Assembly: GCA_016932715.1 (NCBI GenBank) | Contig: JAFGCG010000119.1 | Span: forward strand, 1-41,198 | Origin: Anaerolineales bacterium | Lineage (GTDB): Bacteria > Chloroflexota > Anaerolineae > Anaerolineales > Villigracilaceae | Reading direction: 5' to 3' | DNA length: 41,198 nt | Shown: piece after piece, positions 15,822 to 24,286 of the stretch | Layout: each line of letters opens with the position of its first letter | How positions within the stretch are numbered: position 1 is the stretch's first letter | Program-made: the position numbers and the translations under genes | The notes under the pieces: model-generated | Told to the model about the DNA's origin: nothing | Seen by the model: only the letters and a program-made list of their open reading frames with translations | Databases searched by the model: none

Positions 15822-18152
15822 CTACCGTCCCAGCGTCTCCTTCACTGCTTCATACACATCCAAAACCCCGTACCCATACGCGGCATTGGGGACATCGCCC
15901 TCGAAACAGCCGGAGATCGTTCCTGTGTACGGATCGGCCGTCTCGATCAACAATTGCTCCGTGCGATCGATGTCGCCGATCAGGCTTGGATCGGCCGACC
16001 AAAGCAGCACCACCGCGCCGACGACGTGCGGTCCAGCCATGGACGTGCCGCTCTGTGAGGCGTACCGCCCTCCCGGCACGGACGAGAGAATACCCACACC
16101 CGGCGCGGCAAGATCCGGTTTCATACGCCCCGAGCCATCCGCGGTGACGGGACCCCGACTGCTGAAATCAGCCATATCGCCAAATTGATTAATCGCGCCG
16201 ACCGAAAAAACAGAATCATACAACGACAACGGTGCATCGACCGTGCTGCAATTCGGTCCATCGTTGCCGGTGGAGACAACCACGAAGATCCCGGCATCCC
16301 GCAGATGGTTTGCAGCATACAGCAGGGCATCCGGATCACAGCCTTCGATCTCCGGGCAGCCCCAGGAATTGTTGAGCACGTCCGCGGCACGCCTCGGGTC
16401 ACCGTCCACGAACGGATCGCCATCCTGCGGGAAGGGCGCGAGCATGAACTGCATGCAATCGAGGTACAAGGCGGGGTTGGCTAGATTACGATTCAAGTTT
16501 GCACAGGCAAACCAGGTTGCCCCGGGCGCAATGCCGATTCCGTTCTGCCCCACGATGATTCCAAGCGTATGGGTCCCATGCCCGCCGTCATCGTAGGGGC
16601 TCGGCTTGCCATTCCAGGGGTCGAACCAGTTATAGTCGTCGCCCTCGGTCTTGCCGCGATAACTGTCGTGCAGCTCGGGGTGACTGGCATCCACGCCGCT
16701 GTCCGATTGCCCGACCACGATCCCCTCCCCGCGCACATCGAACTCCTCCCAGACTTTATCAGCGCCGATCATGGACACATTCCACTGCACCTCTGTCGGT
16801 GCAGGCATCCCCCCGCCCGAGGTCGAGGCTTCGGCTGGGGCAGCAGGACGCAGGCGCGGGCTGGGGATGACGCGGTCCACTTCGGGGCGTGCCGCCAGAT
16901 ACAAACGGAGCAGCGTGCCGCCGCGGACTTCCAGCGCATTGACCAGATAATACGGCGTATATTCCACCCCAAGGCTATCGAAGTTGTTGCGCAGCTCGGC
17001 CTGCGTCTCATTCGCATGTTCTGTGAGCATTTGATAGGCAGCCGTCCGTCGTTCATCGATATCCTCGATTTGTCTCACACTTGAAAGATCCGCCTGATCC
17101 TTCAGGATGACAAAAAGCCGGTCGCCATGGAAACCGCGATTGCCGCCCGCAAAGAACAGGAGGAGGACCACGGCCCAGGCGGTTACCGCGCCCACTGTGC
17201 CCAAGGTTCGCAGCAGACCGGGACCCGCGCCTGTCCCCATTAAATGTCGAACGACCAGCGCAACCAGTCCCACCACCAAACCCAAGCCGACAGCGAAGCC
17301 AGCCGCTTTCGTGGCAATCACAGAGAGATCACCCAGTACGATGGTAAGTTCGGTGGGATCGAAAAAGATCAGTGCCGCCGCGACCAGTAAGCCGCTGAGA
17401 AGCGCAGCCGCGGCTCGGGCAGGCATGACGGCTGCAAGTGCAAATGCAAAGGACGGGAGCAGGGCAATCAGGATCAGTTGCGCACCGTCATACCCGATGG
17501 CAGAACCGAGCAATGCGAGGACTGCACCGATCCCAAACGCATCAAGAAAGCGATTCCCCGTCGTGGATTCCATCAACAACGCGGCGAGCCAGCCAAATGC
17601 CAGACCCGCCAGCAAACCAAGAATTGCATCGGTTGGAGAACCGAATGCGCCAAAGAGCGCGAAGGGCGCGACACCGAACGCCGCCAGGAAAAAAGCGAGC
17701 GAGATATTGTTCGATCGCCAGTCGATTTTTACGCCCCGCACTCTTGTAACGATCAGCGCGGCAATCACGCAGATCAAAATCTGCAAAATGGAACCTGGTT
17801 GATCGTTGTTGGGACCGAGCCACCGTAATAGCAGGGCCGGGAAAGCCATCAGCGCCGCGGCCAGCCAGCCCGCATAAACGGGTTTGAAGCGTATATCTCT
17901 AGTGAACCTCCATAAGGCAATGGCAATCCCTGTCATAATGACCCCCTGGGCAGCCAAGCCAATCGGTCCCGCCCAGGCCAGCCTGGCAAGGCTTCCCGAT
18001 GCAATGGCAACCTGCTCGAACTGCCACAAAACGAAATGATAAAAGAGCATACAGAGCGGCATCGGCACTGCCACCAGCAAAAACAAAACGAGTGCGCCGG
18101 TGGAACGATTCTCCGGTTCAGGGGCAGCGATTGGGGTATCCATTTCAGTCAT
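15822..18152 (-). CDS. Membrane-anchored subtilisin-like serine protease (S8) with polytopic N-terminal domain
   Basis: The 776-residue protein has about ten or eleven membrane helices in residues 20-340. An I9-like propeptide follows (about 344-433; FVILKDQADLS, YTPYYLVNALEVRG), then a subtilase domain with Asp484 (QSDSGVDASHPEL), His525 (GGHGTHTLG), oxyanion Asn630 (STGNDG) and Ser704 (SGTSMAGPH). All catalytic residues are present. GGAGG lies before the ATG. Most subtilases have only a signal peptide; a large membrane domain ahead of the propeptide is unusual. The protease part is probably outside the cell. Substrate unknown. Confidence 0.9.
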   Translation of the reverse strand: MTEMDTPIAAPEPENRSTGALVLFLLVAVPMPLCMLFYHFVLWQFEQVAIASGSLARLAWAGPIGLAAQGVIMTGIAIALWRFTRDIRFKPVYAGWLAAALMAFPALLLRWLGPNNDQPGSILQILICVIAALIVTRVRGVKIDWRSNNISLAFFLAAFGVAPFALFGAFGSPTDAILGLLAGLAFGWLAALLMESTTGNRFLDAFGIGAVLALLGSAIGYDGAQLILIALLPSFAFALAAVMPARAAAALLSGLLVAAALIFFDPTELTIVLGDLSVIATKAAGFAVGLGLVVGLVALVVRHLMGTGAGPGLLRTLGTVGAVTAWAVVLLLFFAGGNRGFHGDRLFVILKDQADLSSVRQIEDIDERRTAAYQMLTEHANETQAELRNNFDSLGVEYTPYYLVNALEVRGGTLLRLYLAARPEVDRVIPSPRLRPAAPAEASTSGGGMPAPTEVQWNVSMIGADKVWEEFDVRGEGIVVGQSDSGVDASHPELHDSYRGKTEGDDYNWFDPWNGKPSPYDDGGHGTHTLGIIVGQNGIGIAPGATWFACANLNRNLANPALYLDCMQFMLAPFPQDGDPFVDGDPRRAADVLNNSWGCPEIEGCDPDALLYAANHLRDAGIFVVVSTGNDGPNCSTVDAPLSLYDSVFSVGAINQFGDMADFSSRGPVTADGSGRMKPDLAAPGVGILSSVPGGRYASQSGTSMAGPHVVGAVVLLWSADPSLIGDIDRTEQLLIETADPYTGTISGCFEGDVPNAAYGYGVLDVYEAVKETLGR

Positions 18153-18215
18153 ATTTTCCTCCAGTACTTATTTTATTCCACGAGGGGCAATCCTCTTTGA
18201 TTTGGCAGCGCGTTC

Positions 18216-18854
18216 TTAATCCGCTGGAGCTGGCACAATCTCCGGCTTATGCGGGTGAACATTGAACAGCTTGAACGCCCATTGCACGGAAGGCCCGATC
18301 AGCAGCGCAAACGCGACCGTCCCGATGCCGGCGGGCCCGCCCAGCAGCCAGCCGATCAGAACGACAATCACCTCGATCGCCGCCCGCGCCGCACGGATGC
18401 TGAACCCTGTGACACGCTGGATTGCCAGCATCAGACTATCGCGCGGGCCTGCGCCCGCATCCACGCCAATGTAGATGGCAGTTGCTGTGCCCTGAATCAG
18501 AACACCCAGCAGGAACATGCCAATCTGCAATGCAGGATTCTCTTTTGGAGTGGAAATCCAATTCAGGAACAAATTGAGCCACGGACCGATGCTCAAAATA
18601 TTTCCCAGTGTCCCCCAGCCAATGCGTTCGCGCAGTGCCAGTGCAAGGATCAATACGAGAAAGCCCATGTAAACAGTCAGCGTTCCGATTTTGATTCCCA
18701 GGATACTTGCCAGGGCAACCTCGAGCACCAGCCATGTCCCTGTGCCAAGATTCGCTCGTACGATCAAGGCAATTGCCAGGCCGTACAGTAGAAAACCAAT
18801 TTGAATGACAATAAAATCCCTGACAAACGTATTCCAGCGAACCGGTTTGAACAT
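18216..18854 (-). CDS. YczE/YyaS/YitT-type membrane protein
   Basis: The 212-residue protein has about five membrane helices. The motif GVDAGAGPRDSLMLAI around residue 130-145 is characteristic of the YczE/YitT-like group, and the N-terminal RANLGTGTW also fits. The members are of uncertain function, with transport or membrane-regulatory roles proposed. It is 63 nt upstream of the subtilase gene on the same strand and could share its transcript. A CGTCATTGCGAG-family repeat lies just upstream of its start. Confidence 0.8.
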   Translation of the reverse strand: MFKPVRWNTFVRDFIVIQIGFLLYGLAIALIVRANLGTGTWLVLEVALASILGIKIGTLTVYMGFLVLILALALRERIGWGTLGNILSIGPWLNLFLNWISTPKENPALQIGMFLLGVLIQGTATAIYIGVDAGAGPRDSLMLAIQRVTGFSIRAARAAIEVIVVLIGWLLGGPAGIGTVAFALLIGPSVQWAFKLFNVHPHKPEIVPAPAD

Positions 18855-18871
18855 CCAGTCTCCTGTTAAAT

Positions 18872-18952
18872 GTCATTGCGAGGGAGCGCAGCGACCGAAG
18901 CAATCTCATGAGGAGATTGCCGCGCCCTCACTACGTTCGGGCTCACAACGAC
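18872..18952. repeat. Dispersed palindromic repeat, CGTCATTGCGAG family
   Basis: It opens GTCATTGCGAGGGAGCGCAG and closes GGGCTCACAACGAC. The inner CAATCTC and GAGATTG pair as a short hairpin. It fills the gap between the divergent YczE-like and GNAT genes. Sister copies: 10262-10349 and 20645-20688. Confidence 0.8.
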
Positions 18953-18984
18953 GAAAATCATAACACCTATGATAGACTCACGCC

Positions 18985-19416
18985 ATGCCACAAATAATCG
19001 AAACCCACCGTGACCAGTTCACCATCAGCACCGATCCGGCGCGGCTGGATATCGATGCCATCGCAGACATGCTCTCACGCGCCTACTGGGCAAAGGGCCG
19101 GACCCGCGAGGTCATTGCGCACTATCTCCAATATTCTCTCACCTTTGGCATTTACGATGGTTCCCGCCAGATCGGTCTGGCGCGCATCGTCAGCGATTAC
19201 ACCACATTCGCGTGGCTGTGTGATGTCTTTATCCATGAAGACTACCGCGGCCAGGGCCTGGGCAAATGGCTGATGCAAACCATCCACAGCCATCCCGACC
19301 TGCAGGGATTGCGCCGCTGGCTGCTGGCGACGCGCGACGCGCATGGCCTCTACGCCCAATATGGCTGGAGACCCCTCGCCAACCCCGAACGCTGGATGGA
19401 AAATTTCAATGGCTAA
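18985..19416 (+). CDS. GNAT-family N-acetyltransferase
   Basis: The 143-residue single-domain acetyltransferase has the acetyl-CoA loop in DVFIHEDYRGQGLGKWLMQ (about residues 76-94) and the ending THDAHGLYAQYGWRPL type seen here as ATRDAHGLYAQYGWRP. Its stop overlaps the start of rlmI (ATGGCTAA, 19409-19416), so the two are translated together. A loose -10 (TATGAT, 18968-18973) precedes it. The substrate is unknown. Pairing with an rRNA methyltransferase does not define it. Confidence 0.88.
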   Translation: MPQIIETHRDQFTISTDPARLDIDAIADMLSRAYWAKGRTREVIAHYLQYSLTFGIYDGSRQIGLARIVSDYTTFAWLCDVFIHEDYRGQGLGKWLMQTIHSHPDLQGLRRWLLATRDAHGLYAQYGWRPLANPERWMENFNG

Positions 19417-20611
19417 CGTCGCGCTGCGCCTCAAGCCGGGCCGCGAGAAGTCCCTGCTGCGCCGCCATCCCTGGATCTTCTCCGGCGCGATCCAGCATGT
19501 CGATGGGGAGCCCGCTTCCGGCGAGACCGTGGACCTGCTCGCCTCCGATCGGCAATTTCTCGCCCGGGCAGCGTACTCGCCAACCTCCCAGATCCGGGCG
19601 CGCGTCTGGACGTTCGAGGACGAACCGGTTGACAAAGAATTCTTCCGCCAGCGAATCCGCTCGGCAATTGCGGCGCGTTCCCCTCTCCTTTTAGGAGAGG
19701 GGCCAGGGGTGAGGTCCAATGCCTATCGCCTCATTTATGCCGAATCGGACGGCATCCCGGGTTTGATCGTTGACCGCTATGATGACATTCTCGTCCTTCA
19801 ATCTCTTACAGCAGGTTCTGAATTCTGGAAGGAAACACTCGCGGATCTCCTACTGGAAGAAACCGGACTCGCCACAATCTACGAGCGTTCCGACGCCGAT
19901 GTGCGCGAACTGGAAGGGCTGGAACCTAAAGTTGGAAACCTGCGCGGCAATCTTTCTTCTTTCCTCTTTCCAATCACTGAACACAATTTGAAATTCAATG
20001 TCAACCTGCAAAGCGGACACAAAACCGGCTTCTATCTCGACCAGCGCCTCAATCGCCTGCGCGTACGCGCCCTGGCGAAGGACAAGGATGTGCTGGACGG
20101 CTTCTGTTACACCGGCGGATTCACCGTCAACGCACTCGCCGGCGGAGCGAAGTCCGTGCTCTCGATGGATTCCTCGGCCGAGGCGCTGGAGTTGTGCAAG
20201 GAGAATATCGCCCTCAACAACCTGAACCTTACCCGCCAAACCTCCTTCGAAGGGGATGTCTTCCAGCTCCTGCGCAGATTCCGCGACGAGGGCCGTTCCT
20301 TCGACCTAGTCATTCTCGATCCGCCCAAGTTCGCGCCCACTGCGGCGCAAGCCGAAAGAGCTGCACGCGGCTACAAGGATATCAACCTGCTGGCGTTCAA
20401 GCTGCTGCGGTCCCACGGAACGCTGGTGACCTTCTCCTGCTCCGGCGGGATCGAGGCGGGGTTGTTCCAAAAGATCATCGCGGGAGCCGCCCTGGATGCC
20501 GGCGTCGAGGCGCAGATCGTCGAACATTTGTCGCAGGGACCAGATCATCCCGTTGCATTGAATTTCCCTGAAGGAGCCTATCTCAAAGGATTGGTCTGCA
20601 TCCGTAAGTAA
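19409..20611 (+). CDS. rlmI: 23S rRNA (cytosine-C5)-methyltransferase RlmI-like
   Basis: The 400-residue protein has an N-terminal PUA-like part (LKPGREKSLLRRHPWIFSGA), a middle domain (AESDGIPGLIVDRYDD) and a Rossmann methyltransferase (LDGFCYTGGFTVNALAGGA; LVILDPPKFAPT; FSCSGG). This is the RlmI/RlmK-L arrangement. RlmI of Escherichia coli makes m5C1962. The start at 19409 (overlapping the GNAT stop) is preferred over an in-frame 19343 start, since it gives the family N-terminus and usual length. Between the first two domains about ten residues (SPLLLGEGPGVR) are encoded by a palindromic repeat at 19680-19715. Confidence 0.92.
   Translation: MANVALRLKPGREKSLLRRHPWIFSGAIQHVDGEPASGETVDLLASDRQFLARAAYSPTSQIRARVWTFEDEPVDKEFFRQRIRSAIAARSPLLLGEGPGVRSNAYRLIYAESDGIPGLIVDRYDDILVLQSLTAGSEFWKETLADLLLEETGLATIYERSDADVRELEGLEPKVGNLRGNLSSFLFPITEHNLKFNVNLQSGHKTGFYLDQRLNRLRVRALAKDKDVLDGFCYTGGFTVNALAGGAKSVLSMDSSAEALELCKENIALNNLNLTRQTSFEGDVFQLLRRFRDEGRSFDLVILDPPKFAPTAAQAERAARGYKDINLLAFKLLRSHGTLVTFSCSGGIEAGLFQKIIAGAALDAGVEAQIVEHLSQGPDHPVALNFPEGAYLKGLVCIRK
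19680..19715 (+). repeat. Palindromic repeat inserted in-frame in rlmI
   Basis: CCCCTCTCCT (19680-19689) pairs perfectly with AGGAGAGGGG (19693-19702) around a 3-nt loop, followed by CCAGGGGTGAGG. This text resembles a palindrome common between genes in many environmental bacteria. Here it encodes SPLLLGEGPGVR without breaking the frame. Confidence 0.75.
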
Positions 20612-20644
20612 GGTGTTATACTTTCCTGCGTCTATTATTAAGAC

Positions 20645-20688
20645 AAACGTCATTGCGAGCGCAGTTGCCTCTCCTCGCAATGACGTTT
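20645..20688. repeat. Perfect 15-bp palindrome, CGTCATTGCGAG family
   Basis: AAACGTCATTGCGAG (20645-20659) pairs exactly with CTCGCAATGACGTTT (20674-20688), 14-nt loop. It is a shortened, perfectly paired form of the family at 10262-10349 and 18872-18952. It lies between rlmI and the oxidoreductase gene and could act as a weak terminator because of the ending TTT. Confidence 0.85.
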
Positions 20689-20705
20689 AATTTCAGGAGG
20701 ATGAA

Positions 20706-21887
20706 ATGAAGCATTTCAAGTATTTGATTATCGGCGGCGGGCTGGCGGGCGATGGCGGGACACAGGGAATCCGGGAACTGGACCCGGAGGGTTCCATTGG
20801 CATGATCAGCATGGAGCCCGATCCGCCGTATATGCGGCCCAATCTTTCGAAAGGCCTGTGGAAGGGCCGACCCGTGGAAAAGATCTGGCGCCAGACAAAA
20901 GAGCGGGGCACGGAACTCCATCTCAACCGCAAGGTCACTGAACTCGACCCACAGAAAAAACGTGTCCGCGATCAGGAGGGAGACGAATACACGTACGATA
21001 AGCTGCTGCTCGCCACCGGCGGCACGCCCAATCATTTGCCGTTTGGCGATGGCAATATTATTTATTTCCGCAATTTCCAGGACTACCAGCATTTGCGCGC
21101 CCTGACCGAACAGGGAGATCGCTTCGTTGTGATCGGCGGAAGCTTCATTGGGTCCGAGCTTGCCGCCGCACTGACCATCGTCGGGAAAAAGGTGACGATG
21201 ATCTTCCCCGAAGGTGGGATCAGTGAAAACATCTTTCCGGGCGCGCTCTCACATTTTCTAAATGATTATTACCGTGAAAAGGGTGTGGAGGTGCTGACAG
21301 GCGAAACAGCAGCCAGCGTTCAGAAGGAGGGGAACCGCATCACGGTCCGCACCGGGAGCGGGCGCAGCCTGGAGGCTGATGGAGTCGTAGCCGGGATCGG
21401 CATCCACCCCGACCTGGACCTGGCAAAAGAGGCGGGCATCAGGGTCAACAATGGCATCAACGTGAATGAGCGCCTGGAAACCTCCGTTCCTGATATTTAC
21501 GCCGCCGGTGATGTGGCAAGCTTCCTGCATGCCACCCTCGAAAAGCGGACGCGCGTGGAGCACGAGGATAACGCCGTCCAGATGGGAAAGGTCGCAGGCC
21601 GCAACATGGCGGGCGCGAGTGAGACCTACACTCACATTCCGATGTTCTATTCCGATTTATTCGACCTGGGCTATGAAGCGGTTGGGGAAATGAGCGGTAA
21701 GATGAAAATTGTAGAAGACTGGCACGAGAAACCGTTCAAGAAAGGCGTGGTGTATTACATGGACGACGCCCGCGTGCGCGGCGTGCTGCTGTGGAATGTC
21801 TGGGAGAAGGTGGAGGCGGCACGCGCGCTGATGAAAGAGAAGGGTCCGTTCAAGGAAAAGGACTTGAAGGGGAGGATAAAGGGGTAA
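20706..21887 (+). CDS. FAD-dependent NAD(P)/ferredoxin reductase-like oxidoreductase
   Basis: The 393-residue flavoprotein starts with the FAD loop IIGGGLAGDGGTQGIREL, has a second dinucleotide loop FVVIGGSFIGSELAAAL (about 140-156) for NAD(P)H, and the FAD-contact segment VPDIYAAGDVASF (about 262-274). The C-terminal domain (WHEKPFKKGVVYYMDD) resembles the ferredoxin-reductase/AIF-type group that reduces small redox proteins. The first loop has GDG where GxG-x-x-A is commoner. AGGAGG stands just before the ATG. No ferredoxin or oxygenase gene is nearby, so the partner is unknown. Confidence 0.88.
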   Translation: MKHFKYLIIGGGLAGDGGTQGIRELDPEGSIGMISMEPDPPYMRPNLSKGLWKGRPVEKIWRQTKERGTELHLNRKVTELDPQKKRVRDQEGDEYTYDKLLLATGGTPNHLPFGDGNIIYFRNFQDYQHLRALTEQGDRFVVIGGSFIGSELAAALTIVGKKVTMIFPEGGISENIFPGALSHFLNDYYREKGVEVLTGETAASVQKEGNRITVRTGSGRSLEADGVVAGIGIHPDLDLAKEAGIRVNNGINVNERLETSVPDIYAAGDVASFLHATLEKRTRVEHEDNAVQMGKVAGRNMAGASETYTHIPMFYSDLFDLGYEAVGEMSGKMKIVEDWHEKPFKKGVVYYMDDARVRGVLLWNVWEKVEAARALMKEKGPFKEKDLKGRIKG

Positions 21888-21920
21888 CGAGACTAAAACC
21901 ATATCTGGAAGTTTGCGAGA

Positions 21921-23279
21921 TTACCCACTTTCGCCTTTGCAGGATACCTGCTTTATAGGATCATACCAATCTTCGATATATACAACCCATCCCGTGCGTT
22001 TATCAAGATTAGTTTGTATTTTCCACCATGTGAAGTCTTCATCGTCTATCGGTCCATCGATAACAGTGATCTGCTCTCCTTCAACCAGTGTCCGTACGAT
22101 GCTGCTTTCCCGGTGAGACGCTTCTCGCAAGTTTAGACCGGCACCTTTATTCGTGATCACGAATACACCACCGATAGAAAAAAGATGTGGAGAGGGCGTC
22201 GGAGTTGTAAAGGCTCCATCCACACCCCATAAACGAACATTACCGTCAGCGCACACAGAGACAAGCATTTTGCCATCTGGACTTATCGCGAAGCGTCCGG
22301 ATGCTTCCTCGATCGTTCTTAATAACACACCGGTTTTCGTATCCCAAAATTGCGCTGAATCTCTACCGGATATCAAAACGGTACCATCGGAGCTAAAATC
22401 AAGCCCCCAGATTTCAGTCGTTGCATATTCTATAAGAGTAAAGAGAAGCCGATTTTCCTTTAGGTTCCATAACCTAACCTCCGCGGAGTCATTTCCGGCT
22501 GCTAAAAGAGAACCATCCCGGCTGAAGGCGACTGCTTCCGCCTGGCCTTTGTACATGTTTTGCAGCTGCCCTGTATTAGGATTCCACAATGCCACTCCAT
22601 CGCCGCTGGCTGACGCAAGGACTTTTCCATCCGGACTAAAGGCAAGCCCCCATACTGTCCCCTCGAGGAGATTAATTTCACGAATAATTTCCCCTGTGCT
22701 GACATCCCACAGTCTTATACTGGTGTCTGCCCCTCCGGATGCCAGTAAAAGCCTTTCCGGAGCAAATGCCACGGCCTGCACGGAGGCTGAATGTCCTTCA
22801 AGAATCTCCTTTCTTTTGCCAGAGTTAACATCCCATAAGCGCAAAATGAAATTATCGATATATTCATTGCCAGCTGCAAGGGTTTGTCCATCAAAGCTGA
22901 AAGCAAGTTGAGCACCCACCCAATCATTTGCAAGAATAGTCCTTTTTCGTTTAAATGTGGCAGCGTCGTAAATAAAAATATTGGAACCACCTATTGCGAG
23001 AGTCTTGCCATCTGGGGACCACTTTGCCGCCAGCAAATAATCATCAACATGCCAATTTTTGATTAACTTGATACCAAGTACGTTTTTATTCGAGATAGCC
23101 TGTAAGGAAACAGGTGTTGATAATACTGTATGTGTTGCCGGGGATGTAGGGAGTACGCCTGTGGTGGGAGACACAGTCGTCAGTGAAACTTCCCTTGTCA
23201 CTTCTGTTGGGCTTATTGCCGATTCCTGATCACAGCTTACCAAAAATAAGCACAGGCTCAGCCAAACAATTACTTTCAC
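21921..23279 (-). CDS. Lipoprotein with seven WD40 repeats and an SH3b domain
   Basis: With the GTG start at 23279 the protein has 452 residues and a clean lipoprotein signal ending LFLVSC (Cys16). GGAGGGG lies 5 nt upstream, so GTG is preferred over in-frame TTG/ATG codons up to 23309. Seven WD-type repeats follow (each with a xxxFSxDGxxLA...RLWD pattern), enough for one closed seven-blade propeller, then an SH3b-like domain (GAGLNLREASHRES ... TGWVVYIEDW). It is likely a surface protein for binding partners, with no enzymatic motif. It has its own transcription unit, convergent with the flavoprotein gene. Confidence 0.88.
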   Translation of the reverse strand: MKVIVWLSLCLFLVSCDQESAISPTEVTREVSLTTVSPTTGVLPTSPATHTVLSTPVSLQAISNKNVLGIKLIKNWHVDDYLLAAKWSPDGKTLAIGGSNIFIYDAATFKRKRTILANDWVGAQLAFSFDGQTLAAGNEYIDNFILRLWDVNSGKRKEILEGHSASVQAVAFAPERLLLASGGADTSIRLWDVSTGEIIREINLLEGTVWGLAFSPDGKVLASASGDGVALWNPNTGQLQNMYKGQAEAVAFSRDGSLLAAGNDSAEVRLWNLKENRLLFTLIEYATTEIWGLDFSSDGTVLISGRDSAQFWDTKTGVLLRTIEEASGRFAISPDGKMLVSVCADGNVRLWGVDGAFTTPTPSPHLFSIGGVFVITNKGAGLNLREASHRESSIVRTLVEGEQITVIDGPIDDEDFTWWKIQTNLDKRTGWVVYIEDWYDPIKQVSCKGESG

Positions 23280-23340
23280 TTCTACCCCTCCATTCTCCAT
23301 TGTCAACAAACCTGAGTCGCAGTCAGGCTACGATTGTGAA

Positions 23341-23541
23341 CTAGCTTTTCTCATCTCCCAGCGCTGAAATCGCTCGCAGCAGCCCCATGATCATCACGCC
23401 CAGCTGGATGCCCTCTCCCGTGGAAAGCGCGATCTCGGTTCCTGTTTTTTCCGCGCGGCGCTGAAGCAGCATGGCAGCCGCCAATCCTGTGAGGGCGCCG
23501 ATCAGCGCGCCGAAGAGTAATACCTTGTTATTTTGACTCAT
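23341..23541 (-). CDS. Small membrane protein, glycine-rich helix
   Basis: The 66-residue protein has one N-terminal membrane helix (VLLFGALIGALTGLAAAMLL), a polar QRRAEKTGTE loop and a second weakly hydrophobic helix (IQLGVMIMGLLRAISAL). GAGAGGAAATAAACC precedes the ATG. It resembles small YtxH-like proteins only in its Gly-rich helix. The function is unknown. It may be read with the downstream WD40 gene. Confidence 0.68.
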   Translation of the reverse strand: MSQNNKVLLFGALIGALTGLAAAMLLQRRAEKTGTEIALSTGEGIQLGVMIMGLLRAISALGDEKS

Positions 23542-23612
23542 GGTTTATTTCCTCTCTGTGTTTCTCTTGCCGCGAATTACACAAACGTCGCTGAAAAATT
23601 TGCAGCGAAAGA

Positions 23613-24035
23613 TTACTTCCTTCCCAAGAGAGCCTTGATGGATGCGCCAATCCCATCCACATAGATGACCGGTCGAACGATCAGGTCCGCGAGGCGGCGG
23701 AGGCGGGCGCCAAGCCTCTGCACGAAGTCCTGCGCCTGGCTCGTATAGTGGGGAGCAATCCCAAGCAGCCGCGCCAGCAGATAGATGAGGCCAACCAATA
23801 CAGCCAGAACGATCAGGCTGGCAATCATGACGGGAATCGCGATCCAGATCGTCGAGACGGCCGCCCAGCGGGCGGTGTCACCACTGCCCCGGAAGGTCGC
23901 GAGATTGATCAGCACCACCGCCGCCAGGAACAGGAGCGCAGCCAGCACCATCGGCAAAATGATCTGGCTTGCCAGCTGCCGGCGGTGTCTTTTATAGGAT
24001 TCATGAACGGGTTTGGGAAGTTCAGCTTTCATCAT
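23613..24035 (-). CDS. Membrane protein with two helices, unknown function
   Basis: The protein has 140 residues from the ATG at 24035 (MMKAELPKPVHESYKRHRRQ). Two long hydrophobic helices (IILPMVLAALLFLAAVVLINL and about residues 70-95) are followed by a basic amphipathic C-terminal part (VQRLGARLRRLADLI). An in-frame extension to 24086 has no supporting signal, and its residues (MGDMPCSVVWGKY) look non-native. The Shine-Dalgarno is weak. Lies 71 nt upstream of the 66-residue gene on the same strand; the pair may form a unit. Confidence 0.65.
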   Translation of the reverse strand: MMKAELPKPVHESYKRHRRQLASQIILPMVLAALLFLAAVVLINLATFRGSGDTARWAAVSTIWIAIPVMIASLIVLAVLVGLIYLLARLLGIAPHYTSQAQDFVQRLGARLRRLADLIVRPVIYVDGIGASIKALLGRK

Positions 24036-24128
24036 CTGTATTTTAGCATATTTGCCCCATACGACGCTGCACGGCATATCCCCCAAATCCCTACGAGAGC
24101 ATACGGGTAATTATGTAGCGAATAAAAA

Positions 24129-24213
24129 TTCGGACGTGGCGCCTGGGCGCCGCGTCCGAATGGACGCACGGGGCGGTCTGGCATGCCTCGCCCAGGCACG
24201 CCAGAACCGCCCC
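24129..24213 (-). terminator. Double hairpin terminator after ftsZ
   Basis: Two stems lie downstream of the ftsZ stop. The first (24170-24213) pairs GGGGCGGTCTGGC with GCCAGAACCGCCCC (one bulge). The second (24129-24160) pairs TTCGGACG...GGCGCC with GGCGCC...CGTCCGAA and, on the minus strand, is followed by TTTTTATTC. The second has the form of a rho-independent terminator and probably ends the whole dcw transcript. Nothing coding is seen at 24036-24286. Confidence 0.8.
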
Positions 24214-24286
24214 GGCATCGGGGAACTGGACTTGACCAATATTCCTACCATCTCATGCAGAGAATAGTGCCATTCCCTGCACGCGG

